DNA from: Flaccisagitta enflata
Taxonomy: Eukaryota; Chaetognatha; Sagittoidea; Aphragmophora
Reading direction: 5' to 3'
Assembly (NCBI GenBank): GCA_965153355.1
Contig: OZ231126.1
Span: forward strand, 41,478,001-41,542,000
Length of the DNA stretch: 64,000 nucleotides
Positions 61,800-64,000 of this stretch are shown piece after piece. Each line of letters starts with the position of its first letter. Position 1 is the stretch's first letter. The notes below the pieces were generated by a model. That model saw nothing but the letters and a program-made list of their open reading frames with translations, made no database searches and was not told the origin of the DNA. Made by a program: the position numbers and the translations under genes.

Positions 61800-62320
61800 A
61801 TAGCATTTTATAATCCATCCGAACTTATAAAAGGATGCTGTATTGCCCATGGGTGTTGGTTACCATGAAAACACATTTCCATGTATTCACGCTAAAGTGT
61901 AGATATTTTGAGAAATTTTTTGAGGGAACATTGTTTAAAATAAAATTTGCTACAACTTTTCCATAGTTTGTTCTATAAGAATATTGCTCGTTTAGCCGTT
62001 GCTAGGGAGCGTAACTATGTGTGATAGCCCTGTGATGCTCCCTAGCAACTGCCAAACGAGCAATATTCTAACAGTACACATGGTGGGAAAGTTGTAGCAA
62101 ATTTTATTTTAAACAATGTTCCCTCTAAAAATTTCTCAAAATATTGGTACTTTAGTGTGAATACATGGAAATGTGTTTCTATGGCAACCAATACCCATGG
62201 GCAATAAAACATTATCTTGTTTTTGTTTGTATTCCAAATATCAGTCTCTTAAATTTATCTGTTTTCCTGTGATGAATTCCCCCGCATTTCCAAGTCTAGA
62301 CGACATCTACTGTATCTAAT
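61800..62320. mobile_element. Second copy of the palindrome nested at 59.8-60.35 kb
   Basis: Shares CATTTCCATGTATTCACGCT, AAATTTCTCAAAATATTG, GCTCGTTTAGCCGTT and ACTTATAAAAGGATG with the first copy, and is itself an inverted repeat about a centre near 62030. Copies differ by many substitutions and small gaps. No ORF. Confidence 0.75.
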
Positions 62321-62335
62321 GGGGAACTAGGAGTG

Positions 62336-62534
62336 GTGCGCGGATACCCCAGTCGCATGCGGTTGGGCAGGGCCCGTAGTTGAGGTCATCAGATCATTTG
62401 GGCAGGAGCGGTGAGGCCAAAAACCCTAAAAAATTAAAGTATGACCGACAGACCGACGGACCGACGGACCAACAGACCGACGGACCAACAGACCGACAGA
62501 GCGGGGTGAAGAGTCGCGTAGCACGCGACTAAAA
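62336..62534 (-). mobile_element. Family A repeat, full length
   Basis: GCGGATACCCCAGTCGCATG, CATTTGGGCAGGAGCGGTGA, GACCGACGGACC units. It ends GAGTCGCG, TAGCA, CGCGACT and AAAAAT. Confidence 0.8.
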
Positions 62535-62536
62535 AT

Positions 62537-62590
62537 GGTGCACATGTGAATGCAGAGGTCATTGACCTCTTCATGGCAGCTGCCAAAAGA
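62537..62590 (-). repeat. Family D terminus
   Basis: On the minus strand TTTTGGCAGCTGCCATGAAG then GACCTCTGCATTCACATGTG, directly after a family A copy. Confidence 0.5.
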
Positions 62591-62961
62591 GAGAAGGAAA
62601 GATGTTTCTGCGTATGCAAGTGCATGTGTGTGTTTGTGTCTGTGTGCGTGTGCGATATGGAAGGCTTGTGTGAAGGGGGGGGCGAGCCTTCTTTCTTTCC
62701 TTCTCTCCTTTAGCATATCTTTCTCTTTTGAGAAAAAATGATCTAAAGCTTACAGAAGCATTCTTCATCAATTATCTCATTCATCTCTCACATCCATACT
62801 CTTTATAATTGTATTTGTAATTGTAGCTTTATATCGAATAGGAGAGATAACTTTTTTATATTTGTAAAATGGAGCACGCGACTGTGGCCCTGTTAGGGTT
62901 GTTATTCCTTAATTTTTCTCATTCTTTATTTACTTTTTTCCGTTTTTCTATTTATTCTTTC

Positions 62962-63152
62962 TTGTCGCGTGCTACGCAACTCTACACCCCGCTTTTACGA
63001 TCCGTCAGTCCGTCGGTCCGTCCGTGAGACTATACTTCCTTTTGGTTTTTGCGGTTTTTGCCTTTCCGCTCCTGCCCAAATGATCAAGCAACCTCATATA
63101 CAGCCCCTGCCCACCTGCACACGACTGGGGTAGCCGTGTGTCCGGCCTTGTT
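62962..63152 (+). mobile_element. Family A repeat, near full length
   Basis: GTCGCGTGCTACGCAACTCT (hairpin with one mismatch), CACCCCGCTTTTACGATCCG, GTCGGTCCGTCC, CGCTCCTGCCCAAATGATC, and CGACTGGGGTAGCCGTGTGT. Confidence 0.8.
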
Positions 63153-63157
63153 CTTCT

Positions 63158-63300
63158 TTTTAGTTGCAGACTGGCGACTCAATAACAGGCTTTGTCTGTT
63201 TGTCGGTCCATCAGTCTGTTGGTTCATTGGTTCATTAGTCTGTGATGATAGGTAGTTGATAAGTGCGAAAACGCGCGTTTAAGGTAATACGGTTGCGTGT
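63158..63300 (+). mobile_element. Family B repeat fragment
   Basis: TAGTTGCAGACTGGCGACTC, GGCTTTGTCTGTTTGTCGG, then GCGAAAACGCGCGTTTAAGG, the B module start. Confidence 0.6.
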
Positions 63301-63332
63301 ATATGGAATGTGTGTGTGGAATGGGTTTGTAT

Positions 63333-63750
63333 TAGGGTGAACTAAATCTTGGTCAAATCTGAATCTTGTCTTCCTCGCAGGAGAAACGTGACCAAACTGA
63401 CCATTTCCATCATAGAGAATGACTTTAATTTTGGTGAGGATAAGATTAAGTTTACTCACCCCACCTTTCTCATTTTAAACAAGACCGGATACACCGGATA
63501 CACAGGTGGGCAGGAGCGGAAATGTGCGTTTTCACACATACCAACTCGATCATTACGGACCAACGGACCAACGGACGGATGGACAAAGCCTCTCATAGAG
63601 TTGCGTGTCCGCAAGTAAAAATAAGGAACCTAAATAGCCAACATCTTTCCCATTAATTTTCTATGGATCACATTATCTGTGATGGAAATGGACACATTTC
63701 TCCTGCAAGGAAGAAAAGATTCGAGTTTTACCATATTTTCAGTCACCCTA
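63333..63750. mobile_element. hAT-like MITE with 8-bp target duplication, interrupted by family A/B
   Basis: Ends TAGGGTGAACTAAATCTTGG and (reverse strand) TAGGGTGACTGAAAATATGG. GCAGGAGAAACGTG pairs with CACATTTCTCCTGC, and CCATTTCCATCA with TGATGGAAATGG. An exact 8-bp direct repeat GTTTGTAT lies at 63325-63332 and 63751-63758. A minus-strand family A/B copy (63479-63620) sits inside. Confidence 0.88.
63479..63620 (-). mobile_element. Family A/B chimera nested in the MITE
   Basis: ACAAGACCGGATACACCGGA, GGGCAGGAGCGGAAATGTGC, then GACGGATGGACAAAGCCTC and hairpin TTGCG, TGTC, CGCAA with an A tail. It joins an A-type outer end to a B-type middle. Confidence 0.7.
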
Positions 63751-63877
63751 GTTTGTATGCCCCTGCTCACCTGACCGCAACCATATTGTAACCCTCTTCA
63801 CTTGTTCTGTTTCTTCTTCCTGTTTTTCTTTTCCTCTTTCTGTTTATTTTCTTTTTCTTTTTCTTTTCTGTTTCTTT

Positions 63878-64000
63878 TTAGTTGCGGACACGCAAATCTA
63901 AAAGAGCCTTTGTCCGTCCGTCCGTTGGTCCGTCCGTTGGTCTGTCTGTCAGCACGAGTCGAAAAGTGTGAAAACGCGCATTTCCGCCCCTGCCCACCCG
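63878..64000 (+). mobile_element. Family A/B chimera, cut by the window end
   Basis: TTTAGTTGCGGACACGCAAA, GCCTTTGTCCGTCCGTCCG, then GTGAAAACGCGCATTTCCGC (B) joined to CCCTGCCCACCCG (A). Confidence 0.7.

Overview
The window is animal nuclear DNA: spliced GT-AG exons, no operons, very long microsatellites and many non-autonomous transposable elements. The one convincing gene encodes a protein related to JAKMIP and RIM-binding (RIM-BP) families, which points to a bilaterian, probably an invertebrate because of the compact exons and protein architecture. I cannot name the species or phylum from the sequence alone.

Layout. From 1 to about 24.0 kb I find no gene. This stretch holds microsatellites, copies of a dispersed hairpin-bearing repeat (called family A/B here), a 3.3 kb foldback element carrying a 319-bp satellite array (4468-7752), a small palindromic element (10.6-10.9 kb), and a 680-bp ATTC array. 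From 24012 to 58492 (+ strand) a 13-exon gene can be assembled with every splice phase matching, giving a predicted protein of 3,051 residues. From 58.6 kb to the end there is no further gene, only hAT-like and other foldback MITEs, microsatellites and family A/B copies.

The gene. Exons 1-3 plus the start of a 6,985-nt exon 4 resemble the N-terminal coiled coil of Janus kinase and microtubule-interacting proteins (JAKMIP). About residues 790-990 resemble the conserved JAKMIP C-terminal region. A long coiled coil then runs to about residue 1975, followed by low-complexity tails with two polyQ runs and one polyN run in the exon. Downstream exons add one SH3 domain (about 2645-2710, split over two exons) and one fibronectin type III domain (about 2812-2920, split over four exons), both RIM-BP-like. 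A basic, Ser/Thr-rich C-terminus ends at a stop codon with a polyadenylation signal about 110 bp beyond. A JAKMIP-like core joined to an SH3-FN3 module is the most unusual thing here. It is an inference from splice phase and domain continuity and needs transcript proof.

Repeats. Almost every intron holds long arrays (AAC, GA, GAAA, TTTC, CT, ATTC, GT, TTG). Several pyrimidine arrays end just before splice acceptors, and complementary GAAA and TTTC arrays flank exon 9. The AAC array has also entered coding sequence three times, read as polyQ twice and as polyN once. Two MITEs have exact 8-bp target-site duplications, and one short MITE has TA flanks. The family A/B repeat has a terminal hairpin whose stem co-varies between copies.
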